The translations under genes were made by a program, and so were the position numbers. The notes below the pieces were generated by a model. It was not told the origin of the DNA and did no database searches. It saw nothing but the letters and a program-made list of their open reading frames with translations. A DNA stretch of 22,592 nucleotides from Chloroflexota bacterium. GTDB lineage: Bacteria; Chloroflexota; Anaerolineae; Aggregatilineales; UBA3940. Positions within the stretch are counted from its first letter, which is position 1; each line of letters opens with the position of its first letter. Below, piece after piece: positions 1 through 8,600 of the stretch. The stretch lies in NCBI GenBank assembly GCA_011051745.1, contig DRKO01000098.1:1-22592 (forward strand), written 5' to 3'.

Positions 1-782
1 CGGTTTTTAGCGAGCGCCTTCTCGACGATAGCCTTAAGCCCCGGCGGGATGCCGGGAGCAAGCTCGCTCAGGTCAGGCACGGGGTCGGAGACGTGCATCA
101 TCATGGTGGTCATGGCCGAGTCGGCCTCGAACGGAGGACGACCGCTGATCATCTCGAACAGCATCACCCCCAGCGAGTAAATGTCGGCCCGCTCGTCCGG
201 ACGCTCGCCCCGCGCCTGCTCCGGCGACATGTACAGGGCCGTGCCGATCACGGCTCCGGTGGCCGTGTGCTGCTCCCCGCCAAGTATCTTGGCGACGCCA
301 AAGTCCATCAGGATGGCCCGGCCCTGCGTGCTGAGCATCACGTTGGCGGGCTTGATGTCCCGATGGATCATGCCGCGCCTGTGGGCATAATCCACCGCGT
401 CGCAGATGCTGGCCGTGATGTCAATGACCTCGCTCAGGGGCATACGTCGGCCCGCCTCGTTCAGACGCTTGAGCCGATCCTGAAGCGTCTCGCCCGGCAC
501 ATATTCGAGAACCATGTAGTAGGTATCGCCATCATGGTTGAAGTCGAAGACTTTGATGATATTGGGATGATTCAACTGGGCGACGGCTGCCGCTTCCTCC
601 TCAAAACGCCGTACAAATTCCGCGTTGCTGGACAGGTGGGGGTGGATGAGCTTCACGGCCACCGGGCGGCGCAGATTGGGGTCTGTGGCCCGGTAGACGG
701 TGGACATGCCACCCTGTCCCAGCAATTCCTCGATGATGTACCGACCTCCGAGGTGGTATCCGATCCAGCTTGGTTGACTCAT
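1..782 (-). CDS. Serine/threonine protein kinase, N-terminal kinase domain (partial)
   Basis: This is a PknB-type (Hanks) kinase that transfers phosphate from ATP to Ser/Thr of partner proteins. The reverse-strand frame opens with ATG at 782-780 and stays open to the left edge (about 260 codons), so the C-terminal part is missing. It shows the glycine loop GQGGMSTVYRA (about residues 22-32), the ATP-binding lysine in PVAVKL, the catalytic loop HRDIKPANVM, the Mg-binding DFG in MDFGVAK, the activation-segment end MSPEQARGE, and ADIYSLGVMLFEM. A GGGAGG ribosome-binding site about 8 nt upstream supports the start. Whether it has a transmembrane helix and sensor domain cannot be seen. It lies downstream of the FHA-ABC/lipoprotein pair on the same strand but beyond a hairpin, so it probably has its own promoter. 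The transporter's FHA domains make that protein a plausible substrate (inference). Family assignment is near certain. Confidence 0.95.
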   Translation of the reverse strand, partial: MSQPSWIGYHLGGRYIIEELLGQGGMSTVYRATDPNLRRPVAVKLIHPHLSSNAEFVRRFEEEAAAVAQLNHPNIIKVFDFNHDGDTYYMVLEYVPGETLQDRLKRLNEAGRRMPLSEVIDITASICDAVDYAHRRGMIHRDIKPANVMLSTQGRAILMDFGVAKILGGEQHTATGAVIGTALYMSPEQARGERPDERADIYSLGVMLFEMISGRPPFEADSAMTTMMMHVSDPVPDLSELAPGIPPGLKAIVEKALAKN

Positions 783-820
783 TTGTTGTCCCTCCCTTTA
801 ATTATTACATTCCATACCGA

Positions 821-849
821 ATTAGCCTAAATTGTTATCAGGCTTCCAA
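821..849 (-). promoter_or_regulatory. Candidate sigma70-like promoter for the kinase gene
   Basis: On the minus strand, TTGGAA (849-844) and GCTAAT (826-821) are separated by 17 nt, each matching 4 of 6 consensus bases. They lie about 40 nt upstream of the kinase ATG. A short dyad, AGCCT/AGGCT (824-828 and 840-844), sits inside the element and could bind a regulator. This is a by-eye match and weak. Confidence 0.3.
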
Positions 850-947
850 CATACTCCGAAAAGTGGCGGGTTGACTGAAAGGCCCGGAGGTCGAAACCGT
901 TACAGGTATTTATTTACACAAGACCCATCCGGGGGAGAATCCCTTGA

Positions 948-987
948 CGGTCTCCCCGCAGGCACGCCCCCACCTGCGGGGAGACCG
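948..987 (-). terminator. Strong stem-loop downstream of the lipoprotein gene
   Basis: A perfect 15-bp GC-rich inverted repeat (arms 948-962 and 973-987, 10-nt loop) lies 26 nt beyond the stop codon of the minus-strand lipoprotein gene. Its position fits a transcription end or 3' stabiliser. No U-rich tract follows on the minus strand, so it is not a textbook intrinsic terminator. The remaining sequence between this hairpin and the kinase start holds only the candidate kinase promoter. Confidence 0.6.
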
Positions 988-1012
988 GGACCCTGAAGGT
1001 TCTGCTACCGGC

Positions 1013-1852
1013 TCAGTCAAGAGACCACAACCATGCATTATCAAACTCGCAGACGGTGCGGCCTGACTCGCTGAGGGCGACCATTGCGACAAAGCCCCGA
1101 TTATATGTGCTGTCTGTGACCTCGCCGATGCGTGTTCCGTTGGTGTAGAGGGTGAAAGTATCTCCCCGCGCAACAACGGCAATGCGATTCGTGGTGTTAT
1201 TCTGCCACTCGAAGGCCGGATCGACTCTACCGGCGGGGATGTTCTGCTGACGGAAGAATGACCCGTTGGTCTGAGTGATGAAAAACACCGTGCCGTTGCC
1301 CCCCCGCGAGGCGATCACCATATACTCGTTGATGGCGTCTTCGTTTCCATCGGAACGCAATACAAACCCGCAACCGGCCAGTCCTGTCGTCGTGTCCCAC
1401 GTGATGTCGGCGGCAACGACAAAATCGCTGACCAGTGTGCCGATGAAGTAGTTGGCGTAGTCGTACTGTAGATACCCCTCGACATCCAGCGTCAGGGGCG
1501 GGTGAATCCAGCCCGGCTGCCCTTCGGAGGGATCAACGCCGTAAGTTGGCAGCTCTGCCAGAATAGGCGCGATGGCCGTCGCCGTTGCGGCGGCGGCCTC
1601 ACCGGCCTGGGCCTCCTGGGCGGCCAGCGTGGCGTCAATCTGCTGGCTGCGAGCCGTTGCCTCGGCCTGCGCAGTCTGGACGAGCGCTTCTGCGTTGATA
1701 TTGGCCTCTGCGGCGGCGGTAGCCGTCTGCTCAATGGAGAGGGCCAGCGCCTCAGCCGTGGCGGCCTGACCCCCTCCTCCCACAGGATTGCAGGCCAGCG
1801 CTGCACCCAGCAGCCCCCCGATTCCCAGAAGAAGGTAGATGTACCGTTTCAC
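1013..1852 (-). CDS. Alanine-rich lipoprotein with a C-terminal LamG-like/jelly-roll domain
   Basis: This is a predicted surface lipoprotein of 279 residues. The N-terminus is a type II signal peptide (MKRY, then a hydrophobic stretch to about residue 20) ending in GAALAC, so Cys21 should be lipidated. Residues about 28-95 are extremely rich in Ala, Gln and Glu and look like a helical coiled-coil stalk. Residues about 115-279 have a beta-rich pattern (AGCGFVLRSDG, NRIAVVARGDTFTLYTNG, and a C-terminal FDNAWLW) that resembles LamG/DUF1080-type sandwich domains, a resemblance seen by eye only. The start is GTG (1852-1850), which shares one base with the TAG stop of the upstream ABC gene (TAGTG). 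The two are therefore almost certainly translationally coupled and may work together. The specific function is unknown. Confidence 0.85.
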   Translation of the reverse strand: MKRYIYLLLGIGGLLGAALACNPVGGGGQAATAEALALSIEQTATAAAEANINAEALVQTAQAEATARSQQIDATLAAQEAQAGEAAAATATAIAPILAELPTYGVDPSEGQPGWIHPPLTLDVEGYLQYDYANYFIGTLVSDFVVAADITWDTTTGLAGCGFVLRSDGNEDAINEYMVIASRGGNGTVFFITQTNGSFFRQQNIPAGRVDPAFEWQNNTTNRIAVVARGDTFTLYTNGTRIGEVTDSTYNRGFVAMVALSESGRTVCEFDNAWLWSLD

Positions 1853-4800
1853 TAGGCCACCACATCCTTACGCTTTTGCAGAATCAGAATTCCCACAAAG
1901 AGGATGCCGATTATCACGCCCTGAGCGATCCACGTCGTGACAACTTTCGTTGTAAAGGCGACCGGGTCCCGCTTGTCAACGAAGGTCCAGCCCATATCGC
2001 GGTAAATCTGGTTTACAAGCGTCTCGGCTGGCTGGACGGCTGACGCCCGCGCGACCTGCCAGTCTGCCAGGGCGGTCTGGTAGGCGATCATCTCTGCCTG
2101 ATACACTTCGGCATCAGCCCGATAGCGTTCAACCTCGGCCCGGTATTCATCCTGAATGCGAGTCGCCTCGTCCTCCCATTCCTGAAGGGCATCGAAGTAT
2201 TCGGCCATGGCGACCGAGTCGGATTGATCTTCCGGCTGCACCGGACGCGGTGGTAAAACCGGCTCCGTCGGCTCCGGACGCAGAGGCGGCGGTTCTTCCG
2301 GCGGGGGTTGATCGATCAGGGGATCGTAGAACTGCCCCAGGCTGGGGAAGTTGCACGAATCCGGATTGAGCATCGCCAGCCCCATGCAATTGCACCCCAG
2401 TTCCTCTTTATCCTCAAGGGTCAGCGCATCACGGGCTTCTTTAGGCAATGACCAGCAGACATCGCGGGCCACGTCGGAGCCAACGCCCGTAATCGCCATC
2501 AATGCCTCATACGCCCAGCGGGTGGAGGTCGGGGCACTGACAAAGCCGGGGAGCGGGATCAACGCGCCGCCCAGAACGATCTGGGGCAGCACGAGCAGGA
2601 TAACGATCAGCGGGGCGGCGTTGGGGTTGGGCGCGAGCGCTGAGGCGAACAGCCCGATCATCATGCCTGCCATGGTCGCCAGCACCAGCGTGATGTAGAT
2701 CATCACGAACTCGAGGACTCCCCCGGGCATGTTAAAGGCCAGATGGCGGATGATTGTGTAAGCCGCTGCCTGATACAGCGCCAGCAACGCGGCCACCCAT
2801 ATCTTGGACATCACATAAGGGAGTATTTTCAGGTTGACCAGTCGCTCCCGTTTATAGATGTCTCGTTCCTTGACGATCTCCCGCATCATCGCCAGCGCGC
2901 CGATCATGACGCCGTTAACGGTGAGCAGGAAGAGCATGATCATCACGCTGAAAACATTCCCCTCGTAGAAGTCGAAGGGGTTGCGCCCCAGCAGGGCGGC
3001 CAGCAGGAAGTCTATCAGGCTGATGAGCGGGGCCGCCGCGAGCATCAGGATCAGGCTGAAACGGTCGCGCGTCAGTATCTTGAGATTACGCGATGAGAGT
3101 ATCAGGAATTGTCGCAGGGAAGAAACCTGCTTGGTGGACGCCGGACGTCCGTCTTTGCGGGCCTCCGCCCGAACCCGCGCCGGAACTGCTGCACCGGAGG
3201 CGGCAGTGCCGCTTTCGAGTTGCTGGATGATGTATTTCTGGTAGGCAGGGTGGCGGCGGAAGCGCTCGCCCCAGTCTGCCGGGCTTCCCTTGTCGGGATC
3301 GTCCAGGATGGCGTAAATGTCGTCGAACTCTATTTCACTCGTCCGCCGCTCCCGCTCCGTTCGGTACTGGTCAAAGTAGGCGAGCGCCTCATCCGGTGGC
3401 CCGAACCAGGCCATGTATCCCCCGCGAGCCAGGAAGATGACCTTATCGGCCAGCATCACGTTCTTGGTTGCATGTGTGATGAGGACAATTGTCCGACCCT
3501 GATCCGCCAGACGGCGCATGAGGTGCATCAGGGAAGTCTCTGTGCCGGGATCGAGGCCGGAAGTCGGCTCGTCGAGGAAGAACAGGCCGGGCTTGGTCAG
3601 TAGTTCGACGCCGATAGAGACGCGCTTCTGCTGCCCTCCACTGAGGCCGCTGATCTGAACGTCCTTACGATGCGCGAGATCGAGGTCTTCCAGAACCTCC
3701 ATCACGCGCTGGTGACGCTCCTCCTTGGTTGTGTCGGGCGGCATACGGAGCTGGGCCGCATAGTCAAGCGCCTGATAGACGGTCAACTCCATGTGGATGA
3801 TGTCTTTCTGAGGCACGTAGCCGATGTTGTTGCGAACGGCGTCGAAGTTGCGATAAACATCAACCCCGTTGACAAACACCTGTCCGTGCGTCGCCGGACG
3901 ATAGCCTGCGATTGCGTCTATCAGGGTTGACTTTCCACCACCGCTTTGCCCGACCACTACGATGAACTCGCGGGGCTGGAAGACGACCGAGATATCCTGC
4001 AGGATGTTCAGGTCTTTACGAACCCACTTGTTCAGGCCAATCGCCTCGACCTTCAGGCCGCTGGTTTCGTCGTAGCGGGCCAGTTGGTCGTACCCCATTA
4101 CGAAGCGGTATGGGCCGATACGGATGGTATCTTCGGGCTGGAGCCAGACCTCACCGTCAATGCGCTCGCCGTTTACAAAGGTTCCATTAGAACTACGCAG
4201 GTCGCGCACCCGGTAACGCTGTCCCACGCGCTCCACCTGAGCATGGAAGCGGGAGACGGTGGGAGCATCCAGCACAACATCGTTGCTGGGATCGCGCCCG
4301 ATGGAAAGGATGGTTTGCTGGGCAAAGTCAATAGTGATCGCGGCTTCGGCGGCGGGGGCCTCTGAGGGCGAGAAGTAGGTCATGGTGACCATCAGGCCCG
4401 GATCAAGGCTGCCGATGCGCAGCTTGTCATCATGGTGCAGGATGCGCGGGCCGGTCAGCGGGCGGCCCTCAAAGAGCACCGGATTACCGGCTTCCGGCAG
4501 GACAACAAGCTGGTATCCGCCGTTGACCCGCTCCAGACGGGCATGGTGGCGCGAGACGATCCGCGAGCCAATGACGATATCGTTATCGTCGGCCCGCCCG
4601 ATGGTGATCACGTCCCCGGTGAGGGTGTAGGTCTGGGGAGCGCCACCGGCGACAACAACCGTGAGTTGAGGGGGAACCTTCTCGGCATCGGAGACGGGCT
4701 CCTGAACATCCCCCAGTATGGTCTGTGCGATTCCCCCTGGGGGTTCCGCTTCCTGACGAGGGGGTGGAGCAGGCTCCGGTGATGGCTCCACGCTCTGCGC

Positions 4801-5256
4801 AGGGGGTGTTTCCCCGCGCTTGAGGGGGACGGTCCGGGCCTCTGCGTGGAAGTCGGTGGCATCCGCCGGTTCGATCTCCTCCTCCATCAGAGTCATACCC
4901 GGCTCCTGCCGGGCCACCTCTGCTTCACGGGTTGGGATGTCAGCCTGCTGAGGGGCTTCGAAGGTGAGCAGGACGGAACGCCCCAGCCCGATCTGATCCC
5001 CTGAGTTGAGCGGAACCGGAGCCGTTACGGGCTGGCTATTGAGAAACGTGCCATTGCTGCTACCGAGGTCTTCAATAAGATAGCCGCTTCCCTGAAGAGT
5101 GATCCGGGCATGGCGGCGTGAGACCCCCGGAGCACTGATCACAAGATCAACGGCGGGGTCGCGCCCGATGATGATTTCAGATTTTATTAGCTCTGTTTCC
5201 TGCCCTGGGTCGGGACCTTGTACAACAATCAGCTTGGGGTATATGTCGGAGCTCAC
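1852..5256 (-). CDS. FHA-FHA-FHA-ABC transporter (ABCG-like, ATPase fused to permease)
   Basis: This 1134-residue half-transporter couples ATP hydrolysis to export and carries phosphothreonine-reading FHA domains. FHA1 spans about 28-100 (GRDP, SRRHA, GSSNGTFLN). FHA2 spans about 217-295 (GRADDND, SRHHAR, but no SSNGT). FHA3 spans about 318-388 (GRDPSND, SRFHAQ, RSSNGTFVNG). The ATPase is at about 402-630, with Walker A GQSGGGKST, signature LSGGQQKR, Walker B LFFLDEPTSGLD and switch His in LITHAT. Membrane helices lie at about 733-757, 765-790, 815-835, 848-872 and 880-900. A long segment follows (about 905-1100) with four Cys, a proline-rich run and a charged coiled coil, then a last helix at 1106-1127. 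The GTG start (5256-5254) is supported by an upstream GAAAGGAA. The FHA1-FHA2 linker holds several Thr residues (109, 122, 142, 179). The architecture resembles mycobacterial Rv1747, with one extra FHA. The substrate is unknown. Confidence 0.95.
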   Translation of the reverse strand: MSSDIYPKLIVVQGPDPGQETELIKSEIIIGRDPAVDLVISAPGVSRRHARITLQGSGYLIEDLGSSNGTFLNSQPVTAPVPLNSGDQIGLGRSVLLTFEAPQQADIPTREAEVARQEPGMTLMEEEIEPADATDFHAEARTVPLKRGETPPAQSVEPSPEPAPPPRQEAEPPGGIAQTILGDVQEPVSDAEKVPPQLTVVVAGGAPQTYTLTGDVITIGRADDNDIVIGSRIVSRHHARLERVNGGYQLVVLPEAGNPVLFEGRPLTGPRILHHDDKLRIGSLDPGLMVTMTYFSPSEAPAAEAAITIDFAQQTILSIGRDPSNDVVLDAPTVSRFHAQVERVGQRYRVRDLRSSNGTFVNGERIDGEVWLQPEDTIRIGPYRFVMGYDQLARYDETSGLKVEAIGLNKWVRKDLNILQDISVVFQPREFIVVVGQSGGGKSTLIDAIAGYRPATHGQVFVNGVDVYRNFDAVRNNIGYVPQKDIIHMELTVYQALDYAAQLRMPPDTTKEERHQRVMEVLEDLDLAHRKDVQISGLSGGQQKRVSIGVELLTKPGLFFLDEPTSGLDPGTETSLMHLMRRLADQGRTIVLITHATKNVMLADKVIFLARGGYMAWFGPPDEALAYFDQYRTERERRTSEIEFDDIYAILDDPDKGSPADWGERFRRHPAYQKYIIQQLESGTAASGAAVPARVRAEARKDGRPASTKQVSSLRQFLILSSRNLKILTRDRFSLILMLAAAPLISLIDFLLAALLGRNPFDFYEGNVFSVMIMLFLLTVNGVMIGALAMMREIVKERDIYKRERLVNLKILPYVMSKIWVAALLALYQAAAYTIIRHLAFNMPGGVLEFVMIYITLVLATMAGMMIGLFASALAPNPNAAPLIVILLVLPQIVLGGALIPLPGFVSAPTSTRWAYEALMAITGVGSDVARDVCWSLPKEARDALTLEDKEELGCNCMGLAMLNPDSCNFPSLGQFYDPLIDQPPPEEPPPLRPEPTEPVLPPRPVQPEDQSDSVAMAEYFDALQEWEDEATRIQDEYRAEVERYRADAEVYQAEMIAYQTALADWQVARASAVQPAETLVNQIYRDMGWTFVDKRDPVAFTTKVVTTWIAQGVIIGILFVGILILQKRKDVVA

Positions 5257-5426
5257 GAAGCGTTCCTTTCAAACCATCGTCTGCCAGCCAGCCGGTCTGG
5301 CCTCACACAGGGCGAGAACACCGGCATGGCTTGAATAATTTCACTATAGTGTATCAGATTTGCAGATTTTAGGGTATTATGCGTACCAGCGTTTTATGGT
5401 ATAAGTTATGGGTTCTGGGAGTTGTG

Positions 5427-5455
5427 TTGAGGCGGAAAGAGCTCAACGCGATAAG
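5427..5455 (+). promoter_or_regulatory. Candidate promoter for the megasynthase operon
   Basis: TTGAGG (5427-5432) and GATAAG (5450-5455) are spaced by 17 nt, each matching 4 of 6 sigma70 consensus bases. Use of this promoter would give a leader of roughly 195 nt that includes the hairpin at 5537-5586. The match is weak and found by eye. Confidence 0.3.
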
Positions 5456-5536
5456 AATGGATACCGGTCTGCTACTGTTTATAGTCCCTTGTCGAGCAGG
5501 AATGGCCCCAGAGCAGCATACCAGATAAAGGAAGTT

Positions 5537-5586
5537 AAGTGCGGCTGCCGGTGCACAGTCGGATAACGGTGCTCGTGGCCGCACTT
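5537..5586 (+). promoter_or_regulatory. Leader-region stem-loop upstream of the megasynthase
   Basis: A perfect 9-bp inverted repeat (AAGTGCGGC at 5537-5545, GCCGCACTT at 5578-5586) encloses 32 nt that contain a smaller GCAC/GTGC pairing and the hexamer CGGTGC twice. Just downstream, 5592-5603 can form AACC-GCAA-GGTT, a mini hairpin with a GNRA-type tetraloop. The structure ends about 72 nt before the ATG. It could be a cis-regulatory RNA element or an attenuator. I do not recognise a known riboswitch class. Confidence 0.4.
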
Positions 5587-5658
5587 TGAGCAACCGCAAG
5601 GTTCACAGCTTCATGAGGTTGGAGCTTTCGCGATTGCGCCTACAAGGAGTTGTCTGTA

Positions 5659-8600
5659 ATGAATGCCCCGGATTCCCATCGTTATCACGACCCGGCGTTT
5701 ACTCCCCCCACTCTGGTTGATCTTCTACGCTGGCGTGCTGCCGTTATGCCTGACAAGCTGGCCTACGTCTTTCTGGAAGACGGGGAAAATGAAAGCCTCC
5801 GGCTGAGCTACGCCGAACTGGACCAGAGAGCGCGCGCCATTGCGGCCTGGCTCCAGAATATGGGCGTCACCGGACAGCGAGCGTTGTTGCTTTACCCGCC
5901 GGGGCTGGATTACATCGCCACGTTCTTTGGTTGCCTCTACGCAGGTGTCGTGGCTGTCCCCGCCTATCCGCCGCGCCTGAACCGTCCGGTTCCCCGCATC
6001 CGGGCCATCGTGAAGGACTCGAAGGCCAGTATTGCCCTCACGACCACTGCGATCCTCACCGACATCGAGCGTCGCTTTGAGCAGGCCCCTGAGTTAAAGG
6101 CGCTGGAGTGGCTGAACACCGAGACCACCCCTCTGGATGTCGAAGACGAGTGGCGGGAACCCTCCATCACGCCGGAGACGCTGGCGTTTCTCCAGTACAC
6201 CTCCGGCTCGACGAGCACCCCCAAGGGGGTGATGTTGAGCCACGGCAACCTGATGTATAACCTGGAGATGATCCGGTACGGTTTTCAGATCAACCCCCGG
6301 GGCATAGGTGTCTTCTGGCTGCCGAGCTACCATGATATGGGGCTGATCGGGGGGATTCTGGAGCCGATGTACGTTGGAGGGCCCTCGGTGCTGATGCCTC
6401 CGACCGCTTTCCTCCAGCGACCTGTGCGCTGGCTGGAGGCCATCACGCGGTACAGGGGCACGATCACCGGCGCTCCGAACTTCGCTTTCGATCTGTGTGT
6501 GGACAAGATCACCCCCGAACAGCGGGAGAACCTCGATCTCAGTTCGCTGGAGATCGTGTTCACCGGCGCTGAGCCGATCCGCCGCGAGACGCTGGAGCGA
6601 TTCGCAGAAGCCTTCGAACCGCACGGTTTCCGTCGGGATGTCTACTACCCGTGTTACGGGCTGGCCGAGGGAACGCTGATCGTCTCCGGTGGGGTGGGAA
6701 CCGGCGAGCCAGTGGTGTGTACCGTCAGTCGTTCAGCACTGGCCCGTCATGAGGTTGTCTTCGCCGCGCCGGAGGAGGCGGAAGCTCAAACGTTTGTCGG
6801 TTGCGGTGGCCGCCTGCTGGAGCAGGAGATCGCCATCGTTGATCCGGCCACCCTGACGCGCTGCCCACCGGATCGGGTGGGTGAGATATGGGTGGCCGGG
6901 CCCAACGTGGGCCAGGGATACTGGAACCGCCCCGACGAGACGGATGCGATCTTCAACGCCTATCTGGCGGACACCGGCGAAGGCCCTTTCCTGCGCACCG
7001 GCGATCTTGGCTTTCTCCATGAAGGGGAGTTATACGTCACCGGGCGGCTCAAAGACCTGATCATCATCCGGGGGCGCAACTACTATCCTCAGGATATCGA
7101 ACTGACTGTTGCTTCGTGCCATCCTGCCCTGCAGCCGGACGCGGGCGCGGCGTTCACGATCACGGATGATGACGGGCAGGAGCGGCTGGTGATCGTCCAG
7201 GAGGTGGCCCGCCGCCACCGGAACCCGGACATTGACGACGTGGCCCGCGCTGTCCGCCGGGCGGTGGCCGAGAACCACGATCTACAGGTTTACGCGCTGG
7301 TGCTGATCAAGCATCTGCGAATCCCGCGAACATCGAGCGGCAAAATTCAGCGTCACGTCTGCAAGGCACGCTTCCTTGATGGGAGCCTGCCGGTGGTGGC
7401 CGAATGGCGGGCTGATATATCTTCAGCAGGCCCGCAGTCGCTTCCCGCTCACAAGAAGTCAGCCGCCGCGCCGGAGAAATCGCAGACCGCTGCTGCGATT
7501 GAGGAGTGGCTGGTCGAGCAGATCGCCCGCCGAACGGGGATCAGCCTGTCCGAGATTGACGTGCAGCGTCCCTTTGTGGATTACGGACTTGACTCGGTGC
7601 AGGCCGTCGGTCTGGCGGGTGATCTGGAAGTGTGGCTGAACCGCTCGCTCTCGCCTACGCTCGTCTGGGACTATCCAACGATTGAGGCGCTGGCCGCCTA
7701 TCTGGCCGGAGAGTCGGAGCTACCGGAGCCGCAGATCGGCGAAGCGCGCCAGCCGACCGGCTATACCTCGGAACCCATTGCCATCGTTGGTATGGGTTGT
7801 CGCTTTCCAGAGGCGGAGTCGCCGGAGGCGTTCTGGCAACTCCTGCACGATGGCGTGGATGCCATCCGCGAGGTTCCTTCTGATCGCTGGGATGTGGACG
7901 CAGTCTACGATCCTGAACCGGGAACGCCCGGCAAGATGAGCACGCGCTGGGGCGGCTTCCTCGATCAGGTGGATCAGTTCGATCCGCGCTTCTTTGGCAT
8001 CTCCCCCCGTGAGGCGTCCCGTATGGACCCACAGCAGCGGCTGCTACTGGAGGTGGCGTGGGAGGCGCTGGAGAACGCAGGGCAGGCCCCCGACAGGCTG
8101 GCGGGCAGTTCAACGGGGGTGTTTGTCGGTGTCAGCAGCTATGATTACTCACATCTCCAGTTCAGCGACCCGGAGCGCATAGACGCTTACGCCGGGACGG
8201 GCAACGCGCATAGCATCGTTGCCAATCGCCTCTCCTACCTGCTCGACCTGCGCGGGCCGAGCATAGCGGTAGACACGGCCTGTTCATCCTCGCTGGTGGC
8301 CGTCCATCTGGCCTGCCAGAGCCTCCGCAGCGGTGAGTCCGATCTGGCGCTGGCCGGGGGCGTCAACCTGATCCTCTCCCCGGAGCTGACGGTGACTTTC
8401 TCTCAGGCGCGGATGATGGCATCCGATGGCCGCTGTAAGACTTTTGACGCCCGCGCCGATGGCTATGTGCGGGGCGAGGGTTGCGGGGTTGTTGTCCTTA
8501 AACGTCTCTCGGATGCGCTGCGCGACGGGGATACCATTCTGGCGGTGATACGCGGATCGGCGATCAACCATGATGGCCGTAGCAATGGCCTGACCGCGCC

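Larger units (their letters stand above)
5257..5658. other. Divergent intergenic region between the ABC gene and the megasynthase gene
   Basis: This 402-bp stretch separates the two divergent transcription units and must hold both promoters. The segment 5335-5420 is clearly AT-rich compared with its surroundings. It contains a perfect 10-bp palindrome, CACTATAGTG (5342-5351), and a TACCA/TGGTA dyad (5384-5388 and 5397-5401), either of which could be an operator. I see no convincing promoter for the minus-strand ABC gene. The right half holds a candidate plus-strand promoter and a leader hairpin, listed separately. No credible small gene was found. Confidence 0.6.

Noticed and set aside
93..830. 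Plus-strand open frame of about 245 codons
   Set aside because: It is antisense to the kinase, whose reverse-strand frame shows all kinase motifs. The plus-strand product has no recognisable fold and a shadow-type composition.
5369..5599. Possible 76-codon minus-strand gene in the divergent intergenic region
   Set aside because: No ribosome-binding site and no recognisable protein features; it covers the AT-rich promoter region and leader hairpin.
5650..5658. TTG start nine bases upstream for the megasynthase
   Set aside because: It directly abuts the AAGGAG ribosome-binding site, leaving no spacer; ATG 5659 has ideal spacing.
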